Shown here in pieces: positions 53,060-64,000 of a stretch of DNA of 64,000 bases. Location of the stretch: positions 62,001 through 126,000 of the forward strand of contig JANFAH010000006.1 in the NCBI GenBank assembly GCA_024663395.1, read 5' to 3'. The DNA is from Pisolithus tinctorius (Eukaryota; Basidiomycota; Agaricomycetes; Boletales; Pisolithaceae). Each line of letters begins with the position of its first letter. The stretch's first letter is position 1. Under the pieces are notes generated by a model, which saw nothing but the letters and a program-made list of their open reading frames with translations, ran no database searches and was not told the origin of the DNA. Both the position numbers and the translations under genes were made by a program.

Positions 53060-55974
53060 ATGGTCGTCACGCGCAGGACGCCGGTGGTGCCTTCACCACC
53101 GGTATCACGATCCCAATCTTCGCAGGGGGTGCCACGCCCAGCGCGGGCATCACTCGCTCAAGATGTAACCAATTTTCCAACGTCATCCAGCCCATTGGCT
53201 TCTGGAGAGTCCCATGTTGCGACATTTGTTGCGGAGGCCGGAGAACGCACGAATGCTTCTGTGAGTATTCTTCCTCGATGTTCTGTCACCACATTATGCT
53301 CGGTTCGCCCCGTTCTTTGAAAGATGCCAAATGGGAACCGAGTTCCTTCGTTTTCTTGTGTACATAAGTAGTGCGAGAATGGCTCATTGTTCGTTCACAG
53401 GATAAGCATTCCGGCAAGAACAAACCAAAGAAATATCGAAAGGTAAGGCTTCTAACCTTTCCATTTGCCAGTCCTGTCACTCACAAACAACCAGAGCAAA
53501 CGCCGGAAGTCCAATTTCCAGGCATTCCTCGACTTTCTCACCAAAGTCCTCCTTCTCGCATTCACAATTTACGCCTTTACCGTCTGTCCTCATGAGACCC
53601 ACCAGCAAACGCCCCTTTGTCGCGGCTTGTTAGAATACAAGCGGATGGTACTTGACCCTTACATCATCCCTCCAATACAAGCCGCCTTCTCACACCCATC
53701 CATTGCACCCCACATTAACCGTACAAGACCATATATCTACCACACGATCCAAGCCACTGTGCCTATCATTTCCCATGTACGATCGGGGTGGAACACGCAC
53801 GTGATTCCTCAATGGGAGAAATACGTGGTCCCTGAATGGAATAAGCGTGTTGTCCCGCATTGGCATAAGCACGTAATTCCTCGAGTGGAGCTGGCTGAGC
53901 AGACCCTTGCACCGTATCGGCGGCGGATCGAACACGTGTACGAGCAAAATTTCGCACCGCACGCTCGACTCGCAGTGTATAATCTCCAGCGCTGGCAACG
54001 CCAAGCGCGCCCGTATATCCTTTTGGCAGCCTCCAAGACACAAGAGGGTTACTATGCCGCGAAACCGTACACTGCCCCTCTATTGAAACGGGCTGGACAC
54101 ATTTTACAACAATTTGCCCTGTTCCTTCAGGACCAGCGGCAGAAGCTAGTCGATCCCCACGTATCCAAGATCTGGGAAAAGGTCAAGGAACTCAGTAGGG
54201 GGCAACAGACCGTGGAGGGATTTGAACCCACCGCAGAATTCCTGTCAACTGAACCAATGCCGTCAGTTGGAGATGAACTGCCTGGGGAACAAGCGTTGTC
54301 ACCCGAACCAGTACCGTCAATCACTCCAATACCCGATGAGGCTTTGACCTCCACGCTAACTCCTTCTGTAACACCTATTCCCCAAGATGGATCGAATGAA
54401 GGTGAATTTTCAGCTAGGGAACCTGTAACATCCGAGTATGACACCCCTATCACCTATGACGACGACGCGGTCTCAACGACCGCAGAACCTGCCTATTCCG
54501 TCACAGTGCCTGTAGAAGCATCTACGGCACTCCCTGAAGTGGAAACCTTTCTCCGCGGAGAATCTGTCCTCCTTGAAAGCCTTCATGCATCAGAACCACA
54601 CCCCTCTATGATTGCGTCGGTCACAGAAGAACCAAATTCATCTGCCTTCTCCCCCACTTCTGCTGAATCGAGCCGTCCCGCTGTTACCAAGCCGACAGGG
54701 CCGACGGAAGGTGCCTTGCGGGCAACGTTGTCCGGAGACAATGATGACATTGACATGGATGCATTCTATGCCGAGCTCGGCCTCAATGAGCTTCCAGCTG
54801 ACCCTCAGCAACATACGTTTGTTCCACCCCATCTTGTTGAAACGGAAGAGGAGCAAGCCGAAAGATTACGTCTCAAGGCTGATGAGATCGCTCGCAAGCG
54901 TGCTGATATTGAGGCGCGTCATGCCAAGTGGGAAGTGGAATTAGAAGCTCAAAAGGAACGAAGCACTGCCGAACTCCAAGACCACCTGCTTACGTTGCGT
55001 GAAGCTGCGGCGGTTGAGTTATCTTCCTCGACTGAAGTTGAGAATGCCCTCGAAACACTCGCTTCCGAGGCAGAAAAATATATCAAGGGTGCCGAGATTT
55101 ATCTCAAGAACCTTAAGGCCGAAAACAGGAAGCGCGACGAGAAGCTCGCGTTGTGGGACCGTGTCGTCCAAAAGGTCGCAAGTAAGTTTACCGAGAGGCT
55201 GCACGCTGCTGAAGCAGTGGTAAATGGTCCATACAATGTTCTGCTGCAACTGGAACTGCAAGAGGTTCGTGACCACCAGTGATTATCTCTTCCGATCCTT
55301 ATGCACCGTTGGTTCTGCCAGGTTTCCAGCGCCACAGCAAAAGTGCGCGACATCGCAGAGAAAGGTCAGGTGGACCTAGGGCTAGATTACGCCTGGTTAG
55401 ATGACGTGACCTACAACGACTGGCAGCGGTATCATAGTTTGATGGGAGGTGAGTGTGTCCGAGAAACTTTAATTTTCAGGGTTTGAATGGTCGTTCAGTC
55501 AGTGACAACTATGCTGAAGAAGCAGCCTCAATCCAGAATGGCACGCATCCTCACGTAGTGGTGGCTAATCCGTTGGCCCCTATCACTGAGGACCTGCAAT
55601 CCGAAGTCTTGGATATTGTCATTGGTTTTGAGACGCGCCTCAGACGATTAAAACGGGAGGGCGAGCGTGCATTCAATGGCAACGGCGCTGTACAAAAGGA
55701 GGAAGAAAAAGGTCCCGTGGCGGAACCTGAAGTCTCCATTCTACCCATCCCTGGCACCGATACGAGAGAAAGGGCGCAGACATTTATTCCTCCCGTGATT
55801 ATTGGCCGAAGTCAGCAAGAAGTTTTTGATGCACTGAACAAAGCAAACTCTCTTGATCAACCAGCTGAAGCCAGTACTGATCCTGAAGAGGTGGTGTCAA
55901 GTCTTGTGCGGGAGGCGGAGGTTGAAGGGGAAGTTCATCCGGCAAGTTCCAGTATGCTTCACACTGAATTATGA
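53060..55974 (+). CDS. Conserved basidiomycete membrane-anchored coiled-coil protein
   Basis: 871 residues in five exons (53060-53260, 53401-53442, 53495-55264, 55322-55448, 55499-55974). A Ser/Pro-rich N-terminus is followed by a single membrane segment at about 90-112 (FLTKVLLLAFTIYAFTVC), then tandem Tyr/Pro/His-rich helical repeats (HVIPQWEKYVVPEWNKRVVP is typical), an acidic Ser/Thr/Pro-rich linker and a long coiled coil (ARKRADIEARHAKWEVELEA). The C-terminal part has LDYAWLDDVTYNDWQRYH. From memory, similar mushroom proteins are often mislabelled as hoxa13-like transcription factors; the membrane segment argues against that name. The last intron acceptor was chosen (tcgttcag) because an earlier AG would leave a 31-nt intron. 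Confidence 0.75.
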
Positions 55975-57125
55975 TAATATTGCTGTGTATTATCAAAGAG
56001 TGACCTGACTGTGCTCTGCATTTTTGGCGGTGTATTTACTATGATCCGGGCTCCCTCCATTCTAATCATTTTGTCCTATTGAAACTATGACTTGTTTTCT
56101 AGTGGATTATTACTTCCGGTCGCGGTGACCCCTATAGTACTTCGGCTAACAATCTTCCATATCACGCGCGATGATCATGACTGACATTGGCTGACGTTAG
56201 TCAGGGTGCGAACAAGGCCACGCGTCCACGTGGTCCCCATGCAAGGTACGACTTGGCCAAGGTCCAAGTGAACATGCAGGTGCACCATCGAGCGCGGGCT
56301 GTAGTAACGGCCTTCGTGCTCGCTTCCTTGACTGTCACTCCGACGCACCTGCCACACGGTCACGTGTTGTGGTACTGGCTAAATAAATGGATGTTGATCA
56401 AGAACTGCTCAAGCAGTTATTTTTGAATGTATGAATCGCCCAGGCTCTCTGGCTGCTCAGGGTTACGAGATAAACATTGCCCTCGTTGCCACCTCGTGAA
56501 CGCCCTTTGCCACGCATAGTAAATATTGCGCTACCCTGGACTAATACCCAGGGCCGCCCCTGCTCACATGGAATTAAAGTGGTAACAGATTCCATAGATC
56601 TGATGACGACATAGGCACCTCGGACGACCAGTCATTTGGACCAAAGTTATGGGTTGGCACGGGGACGCCGTAATCGTTGATCTGGAAACACCTACGAACC
56701 CACAGCTGTCTATGCATGTGTCAGGAGCTTAGGGGTAGTACATCATCCCGGCCCAGAACTCCCATGACACGTGCGTTGAGTCAATACAGCGACATGTGGA
56801 GTCAGTTCCTCAGTCAGTCCTCCAACTGCTGATCAACCGATCGATCATAGTACTGGTCGCCACGGAGGTAAATCGAGAAGGTGGCGCAACGCCCACAAGT
56901 TACCAGGGTCGAACGTTCACGGGATTTCGAATATTGTTTGCTTTGAAGGGTACTATGCATGAGAGCCACGGAGGACATCGTGTACGGAGCTATCGACACG
57001 TAACATACGGAGGCTCCGGGCGGTAAGTAAACAACCAATCAGATATAACATATCAAGCACCCAGAGAGGGACGTTGGGATTATTGTAAGTCGCTAACCGA
57101 TGGTAAAAAAGACGAATGTCTATTT
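55975..57125. other. Intergenic, nothing recognised
   Basis: About 1.15 kb with only short unassigned frames on both strands; no tRNA or repeat was seen. Confidence 0.5.
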
Positions 57126-58246
57126 TCATTCATCGCCCTCGCCATCTTCGATTTTCCACCGTAGATTGGACTCGTAGAATTTTATAAGCTGTGCAAGGAT
57201 ATTTAGCCACCCAAGGAAAGCAGACAGAGGCTCCGTACACACTGTACGTACCTTCTGAGGGAATTTCTCAGCACAAACACGTGAATTTTCTCGCTTTCTG
57301 CCCATGTCATTCCTCCTAAAAAGGAAAGGTAAGTGTGATGGGCGACCACGACCAAGAAGTTTGAAGCATACAGTGTAAAGTATACAAATAAATCGCCATC
57401 GGAATTGCGCTCCACAGTATCCACACTCTCTACGAGGTGCTCCCAGGACGACACTTGCATGTGCTTTTTCATGTTTCCAATTGGCTCCTCTTCAACCGAT
57501 TCAGGTTTTTCTGCTGCCTTACGAGAAGTTCCTTCGCTCTTCCGAGCCTTCTTCTTTGCTCGTGGTTCCTCATCATCGGCTATTACCTCGGGCTCTGATT
57601 CTGGTTCCGCTTTCTTTGGTCTACCACGCTTTTTGGAAGCTCCCTCGGCCTCAGGAGAAGAATCCTGTACGAGCGATTTCCTCGAAGGCTTCGCCGCAAC
57701 ATTCCTGGGTTTGGACTTGATGGGCTCTGATTTACGTGGACCGGGCTTGTTCCTCCTCCGCCTGGCCCAGAAGTCCTGGATGAGTTCCAGCGCATTCCTG
57801 GTGTCCAATCAATGATGAGGTAGGGCCTGTGACCTTGGGACACGTACCCTGCATCGTCTTCGTCCACCCAGCTATTATGCTCCTCACCATAGTTCTTCCA
57901 CTTGACGAGGTATCCCATTCTGCCCTGACAAGCCCCACCACGTTAGCTGACTTGAGGCATGATGTATTGTACTTACACCCGGGAACTGTCCCTTTTTGGC
58001 ATCTAAAATGGCCTCGATTTCATACTCCTCCTCCCCCTCCCCTTCCTCTGCGCCATCCTCTGCGCCGTCCTCTGCGCCCTCCCCTGAAGGTCCCACAGAC
58101 TTGACCTCCTCTTCAACCTCTGAAGACTCTCCAGCATCGGTTGACATTCGCCGAGCCTTCTTTGCAGAATACTTTTTCGTCGCAGAGCCAACGCGATGAC
58201 GCTCTGTCTCGCTATCTGAAGTAGTGGCATCTGCAACGCGTCCCAT
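57126..58246 (-). CDS. Heterochromatin protein 1 (Swi6/HP1 family)
   Basis: 299 residues in five exons (58246-57977, 57924-57848, 57797-57372, 57315-57252, 57188-57126). An acidic Glu/Gly-rich N-terminus precedes the chromodomain at about 73-125 (YEIEAILDAKKGQFPG, MGYLVKWKNYGEEHNSW), which in this family reads methylated H3K9. A basic hinge with AT-hook-like KKRGRPKK leads to a chromoshadow domain at about 230-293 (SSWEHLVESVDTVERNSDGD, then CAEKFPQK and LIKFYESNLRW), which dimerises and recruits partners. All conserved chromodomain aromatics that I can place are present. Exon joins keep every conserved block in frame. Confidence 0.93.
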
Positions 58247-58694
58247 TGTTCTCTACGAGCGCGTCGACCAATCGACAGAATGCAGTTCAACAAACGGGCG
58301 TGGGGGGAATGCGTGGGAATTATTTTCAAGCTCCGGGAATGGTACACAAAGGCGGCATTGGCCTCTTGGGTCACGTGGTCATTGTCCGGCCTCTGCGTAG
58401 CGAAAGTCAATACAGTTGGGTGCGTACTGCGGTTATCAAGCTTTCAGGGTTCGCCGGGGAGTTTGTTCACCGACGCCGGGTGAAACACACAAGCTATAAG
58501 CCAATGCAAACCGCAAACTCTATTGTAAAATCATCGCCCCTGTAGATGGCGGTGGTACTTCAAGTATGAGCGCGCATCATATCACAGGCTAGTCATATGA
58601 TCATTACGGCGACTTGGCACCGCAAGGGGAGGAAGACCAAATACTGTATCCGTGCCAGAGAAAATGGGTAACAACTACAATATCTACATCCTTT
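58247..58694. other. Intergenic between HP1 and Y14 genes
   Basis: Contains the promoter of the HP1 gene and the 3' end of the Y14 gene. Nothing else recognised. Confidence 0.5.
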
Positions 58695-59449
58695 TCACTG
58701 TCTACGACCAGGACTTGCACTGCGAGCACGGCCTTCACGACCTCTTCCTTTTTTGGGACCCGATGGTGGAGGGCGGACGAAAGCGTAATCGCACTGAATG
58801 ACCTGCTCCAGTAACGGGGTACCAGATGCTCCGTCGATGGCCGCTTGAGCTTCTGCCATTGTTTCATATTCAACCAAGGCATAGCCCTGCAAAGAGAAAA
58901 TTGATACCATCAGCGGGGTAGGACTGCCGTAGACTTACTTTGACATAACCAGTACGACGGTCGAGATTGAGGTGAAGATTTTTTATCTCTCCGTATTCGG
59001 AGAACTTGTCGCTTATATCTTCCTCCGTGGCTTCCTCGTGTACATTTGTGACTAGGACAATCCATCCTTCCACAGCTGTGCACGGGAACGGCGATGGATG
59101 TCAGAAAGGAAAGGTCTCAACTCGCGGATGAATCACGGATAAAGAAGACCACGCACAACGTGCAGCACGCGTCTCGGAATCCTTCGTGTGCGAGGATTCT
59201 ACTCGGTCATAGGTGGCCTCTCCACCAGCTGTCCCGGCATCATTTCCACCTTGAGTTATTGAAGATGTTACGTGTCAGATATGCATGCGTATACACCCCA
59301 ACCGACGTACCTGGCCTATGAAACCCCCTGCCTTTTCGTCTCACGGCACCCCCATCAGCAACTGCTCACAAGCTATCGATTGTCGTCGTGAATAGAACGA
59401 ACACAAACTGTTGCTTACCCTCATCAATGTTCATTTCATCGTCCGACAT
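58695..59449 (-). CDS. RBM8A: Exon junction complex RNA-binding protein Y14 (RBM8A)
   Basis: 167 residues in five exons (59449-59419, 59361-59311, 59249-59157, 59075-58939, 58886-58695). It starts [10 protein letters not shown], then [11 protein letters not shown], a linker, and one RRM at about 60-138 with [36 protein letters not shown] and LVEYE. The C-terminus is Arg/Ser/Gly-rich. Y14 pairs with Mago in the exon junction complex deposited upstream of spliced junctions; the unusually conserved [15 protein letters not shown] stretch identifies it. The third donor was chosen as gtgcgt because it gives RSVEGW, the usual sequence before the RRM. For an intron-dense genome this is an expected gene. 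Confidence 0.93.
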
Positions 59450-60007
59450 GGTGGTGGGTGGCGGGTAGAATGTGACAAGGTGTGACAGGCTGAGTTGAGC
59501 ACCGACGTCCGGCACTGCGGACACGGGCCGTGCCGGCTCGGAATTTCGGGGCCGTTACGGGCCAGGGTCTTGAAGGGTCTTGGTCACACTCACTCCCGTT
59601 GCTAACGACAGTACGTTAACACAGAAGAAGGTTCGGACGATTTTCGACAGTGTGCTTTGTTTTGTGGTTGTGTTCGATGACGTCCGACACAGCCTGTGGT
59701 GAATGCCTAGAAAACTTTCCGGGCCTGTCACTTTCACACGTAAGGCGGCCCAACTTGGTGCCCGCCATCCTCTCCCTGGCATCCTTGGAGTGCCTGCAGA
59801 GTCAAGATGTGCCTGACCTTGCAGCGCCCTCAAAGATGCCGTTCCCATAGATCTATCTATTTCCTCCGAATCAGTTTTAGCTCAATTCAGCTCAATCAAT
59901 GGACTTGGCTGAACGTATTTAAAGCAGGTCGAGTTACGCCATGAGCTCCAGAGCACTAGAACACCTCCTCGAACTCATTTTACTACATTGCAACGCGTCC
60001 ATTACAT
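59450..60007. other. Intergenic between divergent Y14 and MYND genes
   Basis: 558 bp. A 66-codon plus-strand frame at 59650 shows no known family. Confidence 0.5.
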
Positions 60008-60742
60008 ATGAATCCTGTTCCCGCCATTAACCATCCTTGTGCGCTGTGCTGCAGACCCACGTCTATGTGGTGCAGTCGCTGTCAGAGCACGTGGTACTGC
60101 ACGCCTGAGCACCTTCAGACGGTGAGCACGCCGTTAAATTGTGGCCACGCGACTTAGACGTCTTATGATGTGTCCGGGTGCTGTTTAGGACTGGCCGCGG
60201 CACCGCAGAGAATGCGTCCCTGCCACACACGCGCAAAACTACAACGTGATCGCCACTCCGCCGCCTGCTGAGCAGCAAATGATCACTGTGTCCGCTATAC
60301 TCTTTGAGCCTGAAGAAGGTGAGTCAATTATTTCCTCTAGTCCATCCGGAATAAGCTGGACGGAACACGACCATTCCCAGAACGGCCTAGGATCATCACT
60401 GTCAAGTGCCGTCCGCCCCAAGTGCCATCCCAAGGCATGTGCCCTCAGCCCCTGATTGGCATGCATTTCCCGCACGAGCAGACGGAAAGCATCGTGTTAA
60501 CGCAAGGTTTGAACGGTGAACCCTTACGGTTTCCTCTTCACCTGTGGTACTCCCCGACCGCACTGTCTCGATGTGCTCCGGTCAACCGGGCAATTTACCA
60601 CATCACGTCGGGTGCCGCTGCGAAACACTGGTGTGGAACTGTGGTCGTACTCAAGTTTAACGGATCACGAAGGCAGGGATACTCTGATGCGGGGTCGAAC
60701 GACCTTCCTGCTCTGTCTGCATACTTTCTGGCATACAAGTAA
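60008..60742 (+). CDS. MYND-type zinc finger protein
   Basis: 201 residues in three exons (60008-60121, 60189-60318, 60381-60742). The N-terminal MYND finger (CALCCRPTSMWCSRCQSTWY, then C and the H-x3-C end RHRREC) covers residues 11-50 with an intron inside it after LQT. The rest (PRIITVKCRPP, LNGEPLRFPLHLWYSP, YFLAYK) is a conserved-looking region found in many mushroom MYND proteins of unknown role. MYND fingers bind proline-rich peptides. No SET domain is present, so it is not a SMYD methyltransferase. Confidence 0.85.
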
Positions 60743-61262
60743 AAGTTTTCATGTTATTCTTATAATCCGCGATCGCCTAGACTTAGATGTGGCATGTGAG
60801 TGCCTTTGTTGGTTCACCTATGGACGTTGAATTGACACATGTGGCCCTCCAGTAGCCTTTCTTATACTATTCTTCTATATATATTGCTTTCTGTTCGTTA
60901 AAGTTGTAGCTATTCCCTGTTCTCCTATCCTTAATGTCAACTACCCATTGACACGGTGCAAACTGGTTTTGCACGCTAACGAATGTGATATGATCCGAAT
61001 GATTGGCAACGACGTGTGACAGTAGTTTCGTTGTCAACGTTGCCCAGCACCGCACTTCTTGGACATGAGCACGACAAAATGACGCGTAACAGTTTGTGGC
61101 AACAGCTGTCCATGTCAGATCTTGATTTCCTTGCACGAGACGATGATAGAATGATCTACACGACAGCATGGCTCGGTTGCTTGCCATCCATGATTAGGTA
61201 AACCACGTGAATGCCACCTTTCCTAATAAGTTCGTTTGGGCCGCAGGTCACATTCAAGCACG
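60743..61262. other. Intergenic, nothing recognised
   Basis: 3' region of the MYND gene and promoter of RRP4; short frames only. Confidence 0.5.
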
Positions 61263-62533
61263 ATGTTCAGCTTCTCACAACGACCAGAGCATGATCGTAA
61301 TCAATCTGAGAGGGCCACTCAACACCCTGCCATCAAAGATAATGATGACGTCATGGACATTGACGATCTCGAGACTGGTGAATTCAGGTTGACTTGTCCA
61401 GGAGAGACAATCACATCAGCTCATGATTTCATGCGGTATGTACGCCATGCTGAAAGCGTCTCTGTATAGCTGAATGACAGGGGTCCGCAAAAGCGGTCAC
61501 GGCACATACGTCGACGACGAACTTGTCATTGCATCTGTCGCGGGGACCGTCCAACGAGTCAACAAACTTGTGACTGTTCGCGCGGCGCGTAGTAGGTAAG
61601 CATTTCCATTCTAATGGCGTATTCATTTCCAATGGGTGCAAAGATATAATGCAGAAGTCGGTGACTTGGTGGTAGGGCGCATAACTGAGGTTCGTTGACT
61701 CTTGCGCCAGACTAATGGCACGTTTCATTTCAAAAATGACTCCCAGGTTCAACCGCGCCGTTGGAAAGTTGATGCCAATTCTCGCCAAGACGCCGTGTTG
61801 ATGCTTTCGTCTGTCAATTTACCAGGCGGTGTGCAGGTTTGTGATCGCCGTCTTTGCTTCTCAACGTCTCATGGCTCGTGCGCACGCAGCGGCGCAAACT
61901 AGAAAGTGACGAGCTGCAAATGCGTACGTTCTTTGAAGAGGGGGACCTGCTGGTTGCTGAGGTCCAGGCCTTCTTCGCGGATGGCGCAATGTCTCTCCAT
62001 ACCCGCTCTCTCAAATTTGGCAAGGTGTGTGTCCCCCCTGATCAATATCCTATTCTCATAGGATTCTCCAAAGCTGCGGAACGGGCAACTCGTCATTGTC
62101 CCCCCTGTGTTGGTGCGGCGCCTTAAGTCACACTTCATAGCCTTACCATGTGGTGTTGACCTCATCTTGGGATTGAATGGATACATATGGGTATGTAAGC
62201 ACATGCAAGATAGTGACCAGGGGGAGGAAGGCTTTGACGCGGAAGCCGTATACTCCAACCAAAACGACGTGGGTATATTATTGGGTCTACATGCCACCAC
62301 CACCACCACCACCACTGACACTCCCATCATAGGAAGTTGATGGTCCGACTCGTATCGCAATTTCTCGGGTTAGCAGTATTATCCGTGTTTTGGCAGATCA
62401 TTTCGTTCCCCTGACAGACACGCTCTTTCTTGAGGCATATAACTGGCTGATCGAGCAGGAAGTAAACACTAAAGATCTAATACTGGGGGACTTTGGTGAC
62501 GCAATGGTAGCAGCCATATGTACCGTGAGGTAG
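61263..62533 (+). CDS. RRP4: Exosome complex subunit RRP4 (EXOSC2)
   Basis: 313 residues in seven exons (61263-61435, 61494-61595, 61644-61689, 61747-61836, 61890-62024, 62074-62268, 62333-62533). The N-terminal block [16 protein letters not shown], then [20 protein letters not shown], is followed by an S1 domain ([36 protein letters not shown]) and a KH-type region ([27 protein letters not shown] ... [14 protein letters not shown]). It is one of the three RNA-binding cap subunits of the RNA exosome, in nucleus and cytoplasm. Intron 6 contains a short CCA microsatellite. The second acceptor (caaaag at 61493) was chosen because it restores RGHGTY. Stop 62531-62533, 18 bp from the stop of the next gene on the other strand. 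Confidence 0.94.
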
Positions 62534-62551
62534 TTTCCATACTTTATTGTC

Positions 62552-63323
62552 TTAGATATCCTCTTCATCCTCTTCATCCTCACTGGGTTCTACATCAATC
62601 TCGTCGTGATCGCTGCTTCCATCTTCGTCTTCTCCGTCCCCTTCCTCGTTTATCGTGTCATCAGGAGCGGGCTGCGGTGGCGGTGGTGGCGGAGGATGAT
62701 ACGCTGTACCTGTTGCCCCATTCGCCATTTTCCTGGCTTCGGCGGCCCTCTTCAACTCTTCTTTCACATCGTCAACAGGTAGTAACTGTTCTAGGGCTAG
62801 ATCTTTCCAGCGCAAGGTACCATTAACACCGCCGCCCGCATAGCCCATGTCTTCAAACAGCGCCCTAGAAGTCGGATCATAAGGTGGTCTTGGTCTTGCT
62901 GCCGGATGTCTTATGTTGGTTGGATTCCCGTAGGGGTAGGAAGGGTGTACCTGTGAAGGCAAGACTACGGTGTCGCAGTCACGGATCAGCTTGGAGAGAG
63001 AAAAAACCAACAAGCTGGGCTTACTGTCCGAATCATCGGGATTTGGCGGGATCATGTGCGCGGGGATGTCGAGATCTGTTTGCCAAGGCCCGATGACGAG
63101 CAGATTTTGCTCCGGAGACCAGACTTACCTTCCTCGGGTAGTTCGCTTGGTATGTAGTCAGAACTGCCTATCGTGCCAATGCATTTGAGCTCGAATTCGG
63201 TCATGTGCAAGTAGCAATAGGTAAGGTCCTGTTAAGACACCAATGAATTAGTTGGCTCAACTCGGGACAGCAGGGTCAGGGCAGCACGATTCATTGTAGT
63301 GGCTCAGAACTACTAACCGTCAT
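62552..63323 (-). CDS. Conserved-looking hypothetical protein with acidic tail
   Basis: 209 residues in three exons (63323-63318, 63228-63129, 63075-62552); the first exon codes only Met-Thr. The N-terminus is MTDLTYCYLHMTEFELKCIG; central blocks are SLSKLIRDCDTVVLPSQVHP and LFEDMGYAGGGVNGTLRWKD; a poly-Pro run follows, and the last 30 residues are nearly all Asp/Glu. No named family comes to mind. The compact central blocks look constrained, so a conserved gene is likely. It is convergent with RRP4, with 18 bp between the two stop codons. Confidence 0.65.
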
Positions 63324-64000
63324 GATGAGCGTCTGTCAAAGGGACGCCGCTGGATGTCGGTGTCAGTTATCACCTTATTATAATTAGGCCTTAGTACAAT
63401 GTAGGCCAACTCGATCAAGAATCGGTTGAAGGTGGCTGTGCACTAGTACCAAGCCAGCGCCGTTGCACCAATATAGTACTAGCAGTGTAATTGTTTAGTT
63501 TCACCACGCCACGGTGGTCCTTTTTCTTTGGATTATCTTCAATATCTCGGTATTATCATTAATGCGCTAGTTTTTCCAACAGCACAAGTAATCTTCCGGT
63601 GTTTTGACGTTTGCCAACTTGCCGGTCACTGGTAACCCGAAACTTTGGAAGAGGTAAGCAGTGCAGCCCTTGGCTTCTGCTGGTCCCCCGAGACGGACAG
63701 CTCTCCACTACTTAGTGGTAACTTTGTCGGGCGTGGGCACGTCGTCTTGGCATTTTGGATACTCATCACCGCGTCGTTAGGCATTGCCACTCATACCCCT
63801 GCAGAGCATGTATTCTTAGCTCACGTGCTATCAACCTGATTCCTAAAACTTAATCGCGCCAACATCTACATACTGTCTGTTTGGCTGGGACGAAGCAACG
63901 ACAGCAACAGCCACGTGTTGTAATCTCAGCAGGCTGTGGGAATTCGCGAGGCTCTCGCGGTGTCGTACTGCCTCTCTTTGTTTACTTCGGACTATTCACA
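63324..64000. other. Right edge of window, no gene supported
   Basis: A 64-codon frame at 63645 has no recognised family. Otherwise promoter-side and intergenic sequence. Confidence 0.5.

Overview
The window is nuclear DNA of a filamentous basidiomycete, most likely an agaricomycete mushroom. The evidence is dense short introns (about 45-70 nt, GT-AG), a Plavaka-type transposon, an integrase-type element of the kind common in mushroom genomes, small intronic genes resembling mushroom I66 (cospin-type) protease inhibitors, and basidiomycete orthologues of HP1, Y14, RRP4 and a DUF2015 protein. No species call is possible from the sequence alone.

Layout. (1) Positions 1-26761 hold two inverted copies of one terminal-inverted-repeat element, head to head around a 111-bp spacer. 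Copy A (1-8057, minus) runs off the left edge. Copy B (8169-26761, plus) is broken by a chromodomain Ty3/Gypsy retrotransposon (9152-19769), whose 3' LTR is itself broken by a PIF/Harbinger element (16508-19654). The element encodes an rve integrase, a protein ending in a putative double-stranded beta-helix (2OG oxygenase-like) domain, a BTB/POZ cargo gene on the opposite strand, and two unrecognised frames. (2) Positions 26762-33527 hold a MITE-like element, a 148-bp tandem repeat, and three I66-like inhibitor genes. (3) Positions 33528-46388 hold a decayed hAT transposase, then a Plavaka element (about 36965-46388) with its transposase, a partner gene, and a broken copy of the C-terminal half of the CYC8/SSN6 corepressor, which carries a poly(A)-type retroinsertion. 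(4) A fourth I66-like gene (47287) lies on the far side of these insertions. (5) From about 48.4 kb to the right edge the DNA is a compact block of conserved housekeeping genes: DUF2015, CUE/DUF1771/SMR, a basic hypothetical, a membrane/coiled-coil protein, HP1, Y14, a MYND-finger protein, RRP4 and an acidic hypothetical.

How it fits together. The left three quarters look like a transposon nest that invaded a tandem family of protease-inhibitor genes; the right quarter is gene-dense and transposon-free. The transposons show a consistent mutational signature. All ten premature stops I could place inside otherwise conserved transposon reading frames are TGA, mostly where related proteins have Arg (CGA), and 18 of 19 differences between the two Gypsy LTRs are transitions at CpG. 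This is what cytosine methylation followed by deamination, or a RIP-like process, would leave. In contrast, the 7.5-kb arms of the big palindrome are almost identical although only one arm carries the already diverged Gypsy copy, which points to arm-to-arm homogenisation, or to an assembly artefact that must be excluded. All exon boundaries were placed by eye from splice signals and reading-frame continuity.
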